This document shows positions 18,867-28,160 of a DNA stretch of 64,000 bases, in pieces. This DNA comes from Massilia sp. BSC265. Its GTDB lineage: Bacteria > Pseudomonadota > Gammaproteobacteria > Burkholderiales > Burkholderiaceae_D. A program made the translations under genes and the position numbers. The stretch lies in the NCBI RefSeq assembly GCF_000740675.1, contig NZ_JPXI01000035.1:1-64000 (forward strand), in the 5' to 3' direction. The notes under the pieces were generated by a model, which saw nothing but the letters and a program-made list of their open reading frames with translations, was not told the origin of the DNA and did not search any database. How positions within the stretch are numbered: position 1 is the stretch's first letter; every line of letters begins with the position of its first letter.

Positions 18867-19001
18867 ACAAGCGTCAAAAATGCGGTACCTTTACATCTGC
18901 GACAACGTTGTCCCGCCCGCATCCGGCCGGGAACGTCCTGCGGATGGTTTCTCCATCTGCCGTTGTCCTGCATCAATAGAATCTCGCCTCTAAGTTCCCG
19001 T

Positions 19002-19029
19002 TTGACATTTCAACTCTGGTAGATAATAG
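19002..19029 (+). promoter_or_regulatory. Promoter of the TetR gene
   Basis: TTGACA at 19002 and TAATAG at 19024, spaced by 16 bases, lie about 60 bases before the regulator ATG. Confidence 0.5.
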
Positions 19030-19086
19030 TACGAGCGTTCGGATTTTTTCGATTCAGGGGCAGTCATTACTACATCAGCCAAATTC

Positions 19087-19704
19087 ATGCGCAAGGGCGA
19101 ACTCACGCGGGCAGCGATCCTGGACGTGGCGCTCGAGCTGTCGAGCCGCGACGGCCTCGAAGGCCTTACCATCGGCGTGCTGGCCGACCGGATGAACATG
19201 AGCAAATCCGGCGTGTTCGCGCACTTCGGTTCGCGCGAAGACCTGCAGCTCGAGGTGGTCAAGCTGTACCACCACCGCTTCGAGCAGGAAGTGTTCTTCC
19301 CGAGCGTGCACGAGCCGCGCGGCCTGCCGCGCCTGCAGTCGATGTTCGACCGCTGGCTGGCGCGCGTGTCGGTCGAGATTGCGTCCGGCTGCATCTACAT
19401 CAGCGGCGCCGTCGAATACGACGACCGTCCGGGCCCGATCCGCGAGGAGCTGGTCAAGATGGTGCAGGCCTGGCAGGGCGCCCTGCAGCGCGCCGCGCAC
19501 CAGGCGATCGAGGTCGGCCACCTGCGGCCCGACACCGACGCCGAGCAGCTGGTCTACGAGATGTACGGGCTGATCCTGGCCCTGCACCACGACGCCCGCT
19601 TCCTGCGCATGCCGGGCGCGGTCGAGCGTGCACGCCGCGGCTTCGAGCGGCTGGTCGAGAACTACCGCAACCCAAATCCGCCGCAAGGCACCCCGGCTCA
19701 ATAA
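19087..19704 (+). CDS. TetR/AcrR-family regulator of the beta-oxidation cluster
   Basis: Protein of 205 residues. The N-terminal helix-turn-helix is clear (LTIGVLADRMNMSKSGVFAHFGSR cut to its core MNMSKSGVFAHF, about residues 37-48). The C-terminal ligand domain resembles the TetR_C_6-like group (ASGCIYISGAVEYDDRPGPI). It lies 48 bases upstream of the acyl-CoA dehydrogenase gene on the same strand, so it probably senses acyl-CoA and controls that cluster; this is inference from position. Confidence 0.88.
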   Translation: MRKGELTRAAILDVALELSSRDGLEGLTIGVLADRMNMSKSGVFAHFGSREDLQLEVVKLYHHRFEQEVFFPSVHEPRGLPRLQSMFDRWLARVSVEIASGCIYISGAVEYDDRPGPIREELVKMVQAWQGALQRAAHQAIEVGHLRPDTDAEQLVYEMYGLILALHHDARFLRMPGAVERARRGFERLVENYRNPNPPQGTPAQ

Positions 19705-19752
19705 CCAGGCCATCCAGTCAAATATATTTTTACCTTCGTTCAGGAGAAAACC

Positions 19753-21543
19753 ATGGGTCAGTACGTCGCGCCAATCCGGGATATGCAGTTCGTTCTGCAC
19801 GAATTCCTCAATGTCAGCGAAGAGTTCAAGAACCTGCCTGCCTACCAGGAAATCGACGCCGACATCATCAACCAGGTGCTCGAAGAAGGTGCGAAGTTCA
19901 CGCAGGAAGTGCTGTTCCCGCTGAACCACAGCGGCGACCGCGAAGGCTGCCACTTTGACGCCGCCACCAAGGCCGTCACCACCCCGAAGGGCTTCAAGGA
20001 AGCGTATAAACAGTACGTCGAAGGCGGCTGGGCCGCGCTGGCCTGCGATCCGGAATACGGTGGCCAGGGCCTGCCTGTCACCCTGAACAACTCCTTCTAC
20101 GAGATGCTGAACTCCTCGAACCAGGCATGGACCATGTACCCGGGCCTGTCGCACGGCGCCTACGAGTGCCTGAAGGAGCACGGCACCGACGAGCAGAAGA
20201 AGCTGTACCTGCCGAAGCTGGTCTCGGGCGAATGGACCGGCACCATGTGCCTGACCGAAGCGCACTGCGGCACCGACCTGGGCCTGCTGCGCACCAAGGC
20301 CGAACCGCAGGCCGACGGCACCTATGCAATTACCGGCTCCAAGATCTTCATCTCGGCCGGCGAGCACGACATGTCGGAAAACATCGTCCACCTGGTGCTG
20401 GCGCGCCTGCCGGACGCTCCGGAAGGCTCGAAGGGCATCTCGCTGTTCCTGGTGCCGAAGTTCAAGGTCAACGCCGACGGTTCCGTCGGTGAGCGCAACG
20501 GCATCGCCTGCGGCGCCATCGAGGAGAAGATGGGCATCCATGGCAACTCCACCTGCCAGATGAACCTGGACGGCGCGATCGGCACCCTGATCGGCCAGCC
20601 GCACAAGGGCCTGCAGGCGATGTTCGTGTTCATGAACGCCGCCCGCCTGGGCGTCGGCATGCAGTCGCTGGGCCTGACCGAAGTCGCGTACCAGAACGCG
20701 CTGGTCTACGCCAAGGAGCGCATCCAGATGCGTTCGCTGTCGGGCCCGAAGGACCCTAGCAAGCCGGCCGACCCGATCATCGTGCACCCGGACGTGCGCC
20801 GCATGCTGCTCACCGCCAAGGCCTACGCCGAGGGCGCGCGCGCCCTGACCTCGTACGTGGCGCTGCAGATCGACCGTGAACTGAACCACCCGGACGAAGA
20901 AGTGCGCAAGGAAGCCGCCGGCGAAGTCGCGCTGCTCACCCCGATCGTCAAGGCCTTCATTACCGACAACGGCTGGATCGCCACTTCGGAAGCGATGCAG
21001 GTGTACGGCGGCCACGGCTACATCAGCGAATGGGGCATGGAGCAGTACGTGCGCGACGCCCGCATCAACATGATCTACGAAGGCACCAACACCGTGCAGT
21101 CGCTCGACCTGCTTGGCCGTAAGATCCTGATGGACAACGGCGCCAAGCTGCGCGCCTTCGGCGAAAAAATCAAGAACTTCGTCGAAGAGAACGGTCTGGA
21201 CGAGTCGATGTCGGAATTCGTGACCCCGCTGGGCGAGCTCGGCGACAAGGTCGGCAAGCTGACCATGGAAATCGGCATGAAGGCCTTCCAGAACCAGGAC
21301 GAAGTGGGCGCGGCCGCCGTGCCTTACCTGCGCGTCGTGGGCCACCTGGTGTTCAGCTACTTCTTCGCGCAGATGGCGAAGATCGCGCTGTCCAAACAGG
21401 ATTCCGATGACAAGTTTTATGAAGCCAAGCTGCACACCGCGCGCTTCTACTTCGCCCGCCTGTACCCGGAAACCGCCATGCTGATCCGCCAGGCACGTTC
21501 GGGTGCATCGAACCTGCTGGCCATGGACGCAGACCTGTTCTAA
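19753..21543 (+). CDS. Acyl-CoA dehydrogenase, long form (FadE-like)
   Basis: FAD enzyme of 596 residues that introduces the alpha,beta double bond in fatty acyl-CoA. The middle domain contains MCLTEAHCGTDLGLLRTKAE. The catalytic glutamate lies in INMIYEGTNTVQSLDLLGRK (about residues 435-455). An extra C-terminal helical domain of about 130 residues explains the length above the usual 380-400. A strong AGGAG ribosome site precedes the ATG. It is first in a run ending with the thiolase gene. Confidence 0.93.
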   Translation: MGQYVAPIRDMQFVLHEFLNVSEEFKNLPAYQEIDADIINQVLEEGAKFTQEVLFPLNHSGDREGCHFDAATKAVTTPKGFKEAYKQYVEGGWAALACDPEYGGQGLPVTLNNSFYEMLNSSNQAWTMYPGLSHGAYECLKEHGTDEQKKLYLPKLVSGEWTGTMCLTEAHCGTDLGLLRTKAEPQADGTYAITGSKIFISAGEHDMSENIVHLVLARLPDAPEGSKGISLFLVPKFKVNADGSVGERNGIACGAIEEKMGIHGNSTCQMNLDGAIGTLIGQPHKGLQAMFVFMNAARLGVGMQSLGLTEVAYQNALVYAKERIQMRSLSGPKDPSKPADPIIVHPDVRRMLLTAKAYAEGARALTSYVALQIDRELNHPDEEVRKEAAGEVALLTPIVKAFITDNGWIATSEAMQVYGGHGYISEWGMEQYVRDARINMIYEGTNTVQSLDLLGRKILMDNGAKLRAFGEKIKNFVEENGLDESMSEFVTPLGELGDKVGKLTMEIGMKAFQNQDEVGAAAVPYLRVVGHLVFSYFFAQMAKIALSKQDSDDKFYEAKLHTARFYFARLYPETAMLIRQARSGASNLLAMDADLF

Positions 21544-21602
21544 CACACCATCACGTGGTCCTGCCAGCTTGGCGGGGCCACGACTTATCCAAGGAAATAA
21601 GA

Positions 21603-23999
21603 ATGTCCAATTTCATCGTCAAGAAAGTCGCCGTGCTGGGCGCCGGCGTGATGGGCGCGCAGATCGCTGCGCACTGCGTGAACGCCAAGGTGCCGGTCGT
21701 GCTGTTCGACCTGCCCGCCAAGGAAGGCCCGAAGAACGGGATCGTCCTGCGCGCCATCGAGAACCTGAAGAAGCTGTCGCCGGCCCCGCTGGGCAACAAG
21801 GACGACGCGGCCCTGATCGAAGTGGCCAACTACGAGGACAACCTCGAGGCGCTGCTCGGGTGCGACCTGATCATCGAAGCCATTGCCGAACGCATGGACT
21901 GGAAGCACGACCTGTACAAGAAGGTCGCTCCGCACATCGGCCCGAACGCCATCTTCGCCTCGAACACCTCGGGCCTGTCGATCAATACCTTGGCCGAAGG
22001 CTTCGACGACGAACTGAAGGCGCGCTTCTGCGGCGTGCACTTCTTCAACCCGCCGCGCTACATGCACCTGGTCGAACTGATCCCGACCGCCGCGACCCGT
22101 CCGGAGATCCTGGACCAGCTGGAAACCTTCTTGACCTCGACCCTGGGCAAGGGCGTGGTGCGCGCCAAGGACACCCCGAACTTCATCGCCAACCGCGTCG
22201 GCATCTTCGGCATGCTGGCCACCATCCACGAAGCCGAGAAGTTCGGCCTGTCGGTGGACGTGGTCGACGACCTGACCGGCGCAAAATTAGGCCGCGCCAA
22301 GTCGGGTACCTTCCGCACCGCCGACGTCGTGGGCCTGGACACCATGGGCCACGTCATCAAGACCATGCAGGACACCCTGCAGGACGATCCGTTCTTCAGC
22401 CTGTACAAGACGCCTGACGTACTGGCCAAGCTGATCGAGAAGGGCGCCCTGGGCCAGAAGACCGGCGGCGGCTTCTACAAGAAGGTCGGCAAGGAAATCC
22501 AGCGCCTGGACTTCGCCACCGGCGAATACGTGCCGAGCGGCGCCAAGGCTGCCGACATCGTCGGCCGCATCCTGAAAGAAAAGGACCCGGTCAAGAAGTT
22601 CAAGGCCATGCGCGAATCGACCAACCCGCAGGCGCAGTTCCTGTGGGCGATCTTCCGTGACGCCTTCCACTACATCGCCTTCCACCTCGACACCATTGCC
22701 GACAACGCGCGCGACGTCGATTTCGCGATGCGCTGGGGCTTCGGCTGGAGCGTCGGTCCGTTCGAGACCTGGCAGGCCGCCGGCTGGACCCAGATCGCCC
22801 AGTGGGTCAAGGAAGACATCGACGCAGGCAAGGCCCTGTGCAACGCACCGCTGCCAAGCTGGGTGTTCGAAGGCCCGGTCGCCGAGAAGGGCGTGCACAC
22901 CGCCGAAGGTTCGTACTCGGCCTCGAAGAACGCCTACGTGCCTGTGTCCGACCTGCCGGTCTACCAGCGCCAGCAGTTCCGCGCGCCGGTGGTGGGCTCG
23001 AGCACCAATGATCCGAAGACCTTCGGCACCACCGTGTTCGAGGACGACTCGGTGCGCCTGTGGCACTCGGGCGACGATGTCCTCATCATCTCGCTCAAGA
23101 CCAAGATGCACGTCATCGGCGAAGGCGTGGTGCGCGGCATCCAGCGTGGCTTGGCCGAAGCAGAAAAGAACTTCAAGGGCCTGGTGATCTGGAACACCGA
23201 CGCGGCCGAAGGCGGTGCCTTCTCGGCCGGCGCCGACCTGCAGTCGGCCCTGCCGGCCTTCATGATGGGCGGCGCCAAGGCGATGGAACCGATGGTGCGC
23301 GAGTTGCAGGACACCTTCATGCAGATGAAGTACTCGAACATCCCGGTGGTTGCCGCTGTCGCGGGCCTGGCGCTCGGCGGCGGCTGCGAGCTGGCGCTGC
23401 ACGCATCGAAGCGCGTGGCCTCGATCGAGTCCTATATTGGCCTGGTCGAAGTCGGCGTCGGGCTGGTGCCGGCCGGTGGCGGCCTGAAGGAAGCGGCCGT
23501 GCGCGCCTTCCTTGAGGCCAAGGGCAACGACATCCTGCAATTCCTGAAGACCGGTTTCACCAACGCGGCTACCGCGCAGGTGTCGAAGTCGGCCCTGGAA
23601 GCGAAGGCCATGGGTTACCTGAAGGAAGACGACATCATCGTCTTCAACCCGTACGAACTGCTGCACGTGGCCAAGACCACCGCGCGCGCCATGTTCGACG
23701 CCGGCTACCGCGCCCCGGCGCGCCGCCCGGTCACCGTCACCGGCCGCTACGGCTGGGCGACGATCCGCGGCCAGCTGGTCAACATGCGTGACGGCGGCTT
23801 CATCTCGGCCTACGACTACCACCTGGGCGACACCATCGCCGAGATCGTGACCGGCGGCGACATCGACCAGGGCAGCGTCGTGTCCGAGCAGTGGCTGCTC
23901 GACATGGAACGCAAGGCCTTCATCGCGCTGCTGAGCAATCCGAAGACCCAGGAACGCATCATGGGCATGATGCAAAACGGTAAGCCGGTGCGCAACTAA
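21603..23999 (+). CDS. Fused 3-hydroxyacyl-CoA dehydrogenase/enoyl-CoA hydratase, FadN type
   Basis: Bifunctional beta-oxidation enzyme of 798 residues. The NAD-binding Rossmann motif VAVLGAGVMGAQIAAHC lies at residues 8-24 and the dehydrogenase signature FCGVHFFNPPRYMHLVELIP near 140. The hydratase half follows (FSAGADLQSAL; GLALGGGCELALHASKR near residue 590). The dehydrogenase-first order matches Bacillus FadN, not E. coli FadB, where the hydratase comes first. The start MSNFIVKK has a ribosome site (AAGGAAATAAG) and lies 59 bases after the dehydrogenase stop. Gene order fadE-fadN-fadA supports an operon. Confidence 0.92.
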   Translation: MSNFIVKKVAVLGAGVMGAQIAAHCVNAKVPVVLFDLPAKEGPKNGIVLRAIENLKKLSPAPLGNKDDAALIEVANYEDNLEALLGCDLIIEAIAERMDWKHDLYKKVAPHIGPNAIFASNTSGLSINTLAEGFDDELKARFCGVHFFNPPRYMHLVELIPTAATRPEILDQLETFLTSTLGKGVVRAKDTPNFIANRVGIFGMLATIHEAEKFGLSVDVVDDLTGAKLGRAKSGTFRTADVVGLDTMGHVIKTMQDTLQDDPFFSLYKTPDVLAKLIEKGALGQKTGGGFYKKVGKEIQRLDFATGEYVPSGAKAADIVGRILKEKDPVKKFKAMRESTNPQAQFLWAIFRDAFHYIAFHLDTIADNARDVDFAMRWGFGWSVGPFETWQAAGWTQIAQWVKEDIDAGKALCNAPLPSWVFEGPVAEKGVHTAEGSYSASKNAYVPVSDLPVYQRQQFRAPVVGSSTNDPKTFGTTVFEDDSVRLWHSGDDVLIISLKTKMHVIGEGVVRGIQRGLAEAEKNFKGLVIWNTDAAEGGAFSAGADLQSALPAFMMGGAKAMEPMVRELQDTFMQMKYSNIPVVAAVAGLALGGGCELALHASKRVASIESYIGLVEVGVGLVPAGGGLKEAAVRAFLEAKGNDILQFLKTGFTNAATAQVSKSALEAKAMGYLKEDDIIVFNPYELLHVAKTTARAMFDAGYRAPARRPVTVTGRYGWATIRGQLVNMRDGGFISAYDYHLGDTIAEIVTGGDIDQGSVVSEQWLLDMERKAFIALLSNPKTQERIMGMMQNGKPVRN

Positions 24000-24026
24000 G
24001 CGACGAACGAACAGGACGACACAATC

Positions 24027-25223
24027 ATGAGCAAACAACTTCAAGACGCATACATCGTCGCAGCGACCCGTACCCCGATCGGCAAGGCGCCACGCGGCAT
24101 GTTCAACAAGACCCGCCCGGACGACCTGCTGGTGCACGCCATCCGCGGCGCCATGGCAGCCGTGCCGAACCTGGACCCGGCCCTGATCGTCGACGCCATC
24201 GTCGGCTGCTCCTTCCCGGAAGCGGAGCAGGGCTTCAACGTGGCGCGTAACGCCGTGGTGCTGGCAGGCCTGCCGAACACCGTGGGCGGCGTCACCGTCA
24301 ACCGCTACTGCGCTTCGGGCATCACCGCCCTGGCCATGGCGGCCGACCGCATCCGCGTGGGCGAAGCCGACGTGATGATCGCCGGCGGCGTCGAATCGAT
24401 GTCGATGGTCCCGATGATGGGTCACCACCCGTCCATTAACATGGAGACCTTCAAGGACGAGAACGTGGGCCTGGCCTACGGCATGGGCTTGACCGCCGAG
24501 AAGGTGGCCGAGCAGTGGAAGGTGTCGCGCGAAGACCAGGACGCCTTCGGCCTGGAATCGCACCGCCGCGCCATCGCCGCGCAGCAGGCGGGCTTCTTCA
24601 AGGACGAGATCACCCCGGTCGAAATCATCACCCGCACGCCGGACCTGAAAACCGGCGAGATCAAGGTTTCGCGCCGCACCGTCGACATGGACGAAGGCCC
24701 GCGCGCCGATGCCTCGATCGAATCGATGGCCAAGCTCAAGCCGGTCTTTGCCGCCAAGGGCACCGTCACCGCCGCGACCTCGTCGCAGATGTCGGACGGC
24801 GCCGGTGCGCTGATCGTCGTCAGCGAGAAGATCCTACGCGAGCACAACCTGACTCCGCTGGCCAAGTTCTCCTCGTTCGCCGTGCGCGGCGTGCCGCCGG
24901 AAATCATGGGCATCGGCCCGAAGGCCGCGATCCCGGTCGCTTGCGCCGCCGCCGGCATCACCCAGGACCAGCTGGACTGGATCGAGCTGAACGAAGCCTT
25001 CGCCGCACAGGCGCTGGCCGTGGCGCGCGACCTGGGCCTGGACATGTCGAAGGTCAACCCGATGGGCGGTGCGATCGCGCTGGGTCACCCGCTGGGCGCC
25101 ACCGGCGCGATCCGCGCCGCGACCGTCGTGCACGCACTGCGCCGCAACAACCTGAAGTACGGCATGGTGACGATGTGCGTCGGTGCCGGCATGGGCGCCG
25201 CAGGCATCATCGAGCGCGTTTAA
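24027..25223 (+). CDS. Acetyl-CoA C-acyltransferase (thiolase)
   Basis: Thiolase of 398 residues that cleaves 3-ketoacyl-CoA. The acyl-accepting cysteine lies in NRYCASGITALAMAADRI (about residue 93). The histidine lies in GGAIALGHPLGATGAIRAAT, and the second cysteine in MCVGAGMGAAG near the end. It follows the fused enzyme by 27 bases. The pair would form the trifunctional beta-oxidation unit. Confidence 0.94.
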   Translation: MSKQLQDAYIVAATRTPIGKAPRGMFNKTRPDDLLVHAIRGAMAAVPNLDPALIVDAIVGCSFPEAEQGFNVARNAVVLAGLPNTVGGVTVNRYCASGITALAMAADRIRVGEADVMIAGGVESMSMVPMMGHHPSINMETFKDENVGLAYGMGLTAEKVAEQWKVSREDQDAFGLESHRRAIAAQQAGFFKDEITPVEIITRTPDLKTGEIKVSRRTVDMDEGPRADASIESMAKLKPVFAAKGTVTAATSSQMSDGAGALIVVSEKILREHNLTPLAKFSSFAVRGVPPEIMGIGPKAAIPVACAAAGITQDQLDWIELNEAFAAQALAVARDLGLDMSKVNPMGGAIALGHPLGATGAIRAATVVHALRRNNLKYGMVTMCVGAGMGAAGIIERV

Positions 25224-25260
25224 TGGAAGAGGGCGGCGCGATTACGCAGCCGCCACGTAT

Positions 25261-25383
25261 CACCGCGTGGGCGGGAGACCCGCCCACCCTACAAAATGTG
25301 GGCGGATCTTCCGCCCACATGCATATTTAACGTAGGGTAGGCAGGGCACGGGAGGCCAGTGGCCTGCCGTGCGCCCACGCGGT
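25261..25383. repeat. Intergenic repeat (copy 2, double unit with central hairpin)
   Basis: Two units face each other: CGCGTGGGCGGG...CCCACCCTAC (25265-25292) and CGTAGGGTAGGC...GCCCACGCGG (25331-25382). Between them, ATGTGGGCGGA and TCCGCCCACAT (25296-25320) form a perfect 11-bp stem with a 3-base loop. It lies between the thiolase and hydratase genes and may end or attenuate the operon transcript. Confidence 0.75.
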
Positions 25384-25417
25384 CATCTAGCCCAAGAAAA
25401 ATCGGAGACCCTGAAAC

Positions 25418-26197
25418 ATGGACATGCTGATCAACAAGGCCAACGGCCTCCTGACCATCGAATTCAACCGCCTCGAGCGCAAGAACGCGATCACCGCCGC
25501 GATGTATCAAATGATGGCCGACGCGCTGCTCGATGCCGAGCAGGATACCGCCATACGCGCCATCCTCATCGCCGGCAAGCCGGAGATCTTCACCGCCGGT
25601 AACGATCTCGACGACTTCATGAAGAATTCGGCCCCGGTGCCGGGCGTACCAAGCGAAGCCCGCCCGGTCTTCCAGTTCATGCGGGCCCTGCACGGCTCGA
25701 CCAAGCCGGTGATCGCCGCCGTCGCCGGCGCCGCCATCGGCATCGGCACCACGATGCTGATGCACTGCGACCTGGTCTATTGCGCCGACAACGCCAAGTT
25801 CTCGGTGCCGTTCACCCAGCTCGGCCTGTGCCCGGAATTCGGCTCCTCGCTGCTGCTGCCGCAGCTGGCCGGCTATCCGCGCGCCGCCGAGAAACTGCTG
25901 CTGGGCGAAGCCTTCGGCGCCCAGGAAGCCTTCGAGATGGGCCTGGTCACCCGCGTGCTGCCGGCCGCCGAGCTGCGCACCTTCGCCGAACAGCAGGCCG
26001 CCAAGCTGGTGGCGCTGCCGGCTGCATCGATCCGCACCACCAAGGCGCTGATGAAGCGTCCGCGCCTCGAAGGTATCGAAGCGGCCATCGCCGCCGAGAA
26101 CGAGCGTTTTGCCGCCATGCTGCTGGCGCCGGAAGCGAAGGAAGCCTTCACTGCCTTCTTCGAGAAGCGCAAGCCGGACTTTTCGAAGTTCGACTGA
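25418..26197 (+). CDS. Enoyl-CoA hydratase/isomerase family protein
   Basis: Crotonase-fold protein of 259 residues. The oxyanion-hole segments are FTAGNDLDDFMKN (about residue 65) and AAVAGAAIGIGTTMLMHCD (about 103). A Glu lies at the usual catalytic position in LGLCPEFGSS, and the second catalytic position differs from classical hydratases, so an isomerase or related activity is possible. It follows the repeat and has its own ribosome site (CGGAGA). Confidence 0.9.
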   Translation: MDMLINKANGLLTIEFNRLERKNAITAAMYQMMADALLDAEQDTAIRAILIAGKPEIFTAGNDLDDFMKNSAPVPGVPSEARPVFQFMRALHGSTKPVIAAVAGAAIGIGTTMLMHCDLVYCADNAKFSVPFTQLGLCPEFGSSLLLPQLAGYPRAAEKLLLGEAFGAQEAFEMGLVTRVLPAAELRTFAEQQAAKLVALPAASIRTTKALMKRPRLEGIEAAIAAENERFAAMLLAPEAKEAFTAFFEKRKPDFSKFD

Positions 26198-26200
26198 CCC

Positions 26201-26967
26201 TCACATACGTCGAGACTGAGGTGGCGCCAGCCGGCGCCGCTGACGGCGCAGTACCGCCCCCATGAGCAGCACGCCGGCGGCCGCCATGGCGGGCGCCGGG
26301 GGTTCTGGCACGGCAATCACGGAAAATGCGAGGCCGCCCAAACTCGAGTAGTAGGAAAACGTCGCTTCCACGTCCAGTGGATTGACTGCCGAGATGCTGA
26401 ATCCTTCCTGCGGTGCCCAGGTATCGAGTACGAAGAAATTGCCCATGGTGCCGTCCTGGTGCGGGGTCAGTCTGCGCTCGAACCACGTATAGTTCTGCGC
26501 GCGTGCAGCGGCGCTCTTCACATCGATCTTCCCGCTCATCGTCAGCACCGAGCGCGCCGGCAGCGTCAGGACCACGTTGCTGCTGTATGAAAAATCACTC
26601 GTTGCCCAATCCGGCGATGGCCCGGTAAACCTGCGACGGCGTGCATGTCGCCCATGATCTGGTCTACCGTGAGCTGTGAATAGCCGGGGCCATCCACTAC
26701 CTCGACGTGGGTTTTCGAGGCGAGCGCGGCGTCCGGCCGCTCATCGATGGCCATCGTATGCTCGCTGTACGTGCGCGCGTTCAGTTTATGGCGCTGCCAC
26801 CCGAGCGCCGGCGCGAGCGGCAACGGGTCGCCGGACAGGCTCCGAAGCTCGGTTTGCGTGTCGTAGAGAGTGAACTCGATGCGGGGCTGCGGCGCCGTCT
26901 GCGCCGCTGCGGGCATTGATGGAGCAACGACACATGCAGCGCATGCAGCAGCAAGTACGATTCTCAT
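26201..26967 (-). pseudogene. PEP-CTERM anchored secreted protein, frameshifted
   Basis: The first part starts at ATG 26967 after GGAG and encodes a signal peptide (MRIVLAAACAACVVAPSMPA) and about 95 residues of mature protein. Near 26640, after MHAVAG, the reading must slip by one base. The other frame then continues FTGPSPDWATSDFSYSSN through to a C-terminal PEP-CTERM signal (VPEP, a hydrophobic stretch, then RRQRRR). Both halves are typical of one protein, so I read it as a single gene with a one-base indel. PEP-CTERM proteins are sorted by an exosortase, which should be encoded elsewhere. Function of the mature domain is unknown. Confidence 0.8.
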
Positions 26968-27104
26968 GGCAACTCCACGATGACGGGCTTGCTTGATTGT
27001 GGACCGCTTGAGCCACGTCCGGCGCGCTGCTTGTATTGCCGAGTTGCTTATCTGCGACACAAGCTTGTACCGGCATCGGCGCCCCCGTTCAGGGATCGAC
27101 GCAA

Positions 27105-28160
27105 TCAGAAATCGTAGCGCAGTCCGACGGCAATCGCCTGGCCGCCACTGATGCCTGCATCGAAGTCGTCCAGCCCACCGCGGCGCGGTGTGAGGACGGC
27201 GGTTCCGCCTTCCCGGTAATACTCGGCGAAGACCCTGAAGTCGTCCGTCAGTTGATGGTCGACGCCGAGATGGACGATGTTGTCGCCATAACTTTCCACT
27301 CTCGCGAGCATCAGCTTGAAGGTGGTCTTGCCCATGGCATAGCTGCCGAACAGGTTGATGGCCTGGTTGCCATCGCTCGAGAAGCTGCCGCGCTGACGGT
27401 TCCCCGTGTCGAAACGTTCGATCTTGGCGGCCAGGTAGAGCTTGCCGGCTTGATGGCTGGCGGACAGCCCATACAGGCGGTTGCGTCCATCGCCGGCGTC
27501 GCCCCGGTCATCGATGCCTGCGGCAAGGCGGGTATTGTCGAAGGTATAGGTGGCCGCGATTTGCCGGCGCGGCGCGTCGATACGCGAGGTCGAGCGTGCA
27601 TTGCCGCTGCTGCCGGTATAGCCTGCGCTAAGTGAAAACCCAGCGACTTCGGGCGTCGAATAGGAAAGCGTCTGGGCCACGCGAAAGACGGTATAGGTCG
27701 CAAAGCCGCTGTAATAGGTGCTGAACATGTCCACCGGCGCCGCGACCGCATTGTAGTAGGGCATCCACTGCTGGCCGTAGCCGAGGGTGCCGAATCGGCT
27801 CCGCAATCCGATCTGGGCGAGCCTGATCCGCTCTCCATGGGGGCGGTTGGCATCGCCCTGGTCGTAGGGGTCGCGCATGCGCAAGTTTGCCGAATCGACG
27901 GGAAGCTCCAGGTGACCCGTCAGCGCCAGCTGGCTGCCGAGCGGATAGTCGATCTTGACCCCCACCCGCGAGTAGGCGTCCCGGGAGCCCAGATAGCCAT
28001 CCAGGCGATCGTCGCGATCCGGGCTGACCGCCTCGAGCTGGGTGCGCAGCGAGCCGTAGAAGTCGACACTGGGCGCGGTCTGGGCAACGACGTCGGTCCA
28101 GGCCACGCAGCCCGCCAGTCCGAGCGCACAGCTTCCTCGTGCAAGGTGTAGCTTAAACAT
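27105..28160 (-). CDS. Outer-membrane porin (Gram-negative porin family)
   Basis: Protein of 351 residues with a signal peptide (ALGLAGCVAWTDVVAQ) and then the porin opening SVDFYGSLRTQLEAV. It has the loop-3-like stretch VDMFSTYYSGFATYTVFR, repeated amphipathic strands ending in aromatic residues, and a terminal AIAVGLRYDF whose last residue is the Phe needed for outer-membrane assembly. The start at MFKLHLARG has GGGAAG upstream and overlaps the marC-type gene by 8 bases, so the two are probably co-transcribed. Substrate is unknown. Confidence 0.88.
   Translation of the reverse strand: MFKLHLARGSCALGLAGCVAWTDVVAQTAPSVDFYGSLRTQLEAVSPDRDDRLDGYLGSRDAYSRVGVKIDYPLGSQLALTGHLELPVDSANLRMRDPYDQGDANRPHGERIRLAQIGLRSRFGTLGYGQQWMPYYNAVAAPVDMFSTYYSGFATYTVFRVAQTLSYSTPEVAGFSLSAGYTGSSGNARSTSRIDAPRRQIAATYTFDNTRLAAGIDDRGDAGDGRNRLYGLSASHQAGKLYLAAKIERFDTGNRQRGSFSSDGNQAINLFGSYAMGKTTFKLMLARVESYGDNIVHLGVDHQLTDDFRVFAEYYREGGTAVLTPRRGGLDDFDAGISGGQAIAVGLRYDF

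Noticed and set aside
19075-24563. Very long minus-strand open frames opposite the beta-oxidation genes
   Set aside because: They are shadows of high-GC coding sequence. The plus-strand genes have clear families, ribosome sites and operon spacing.
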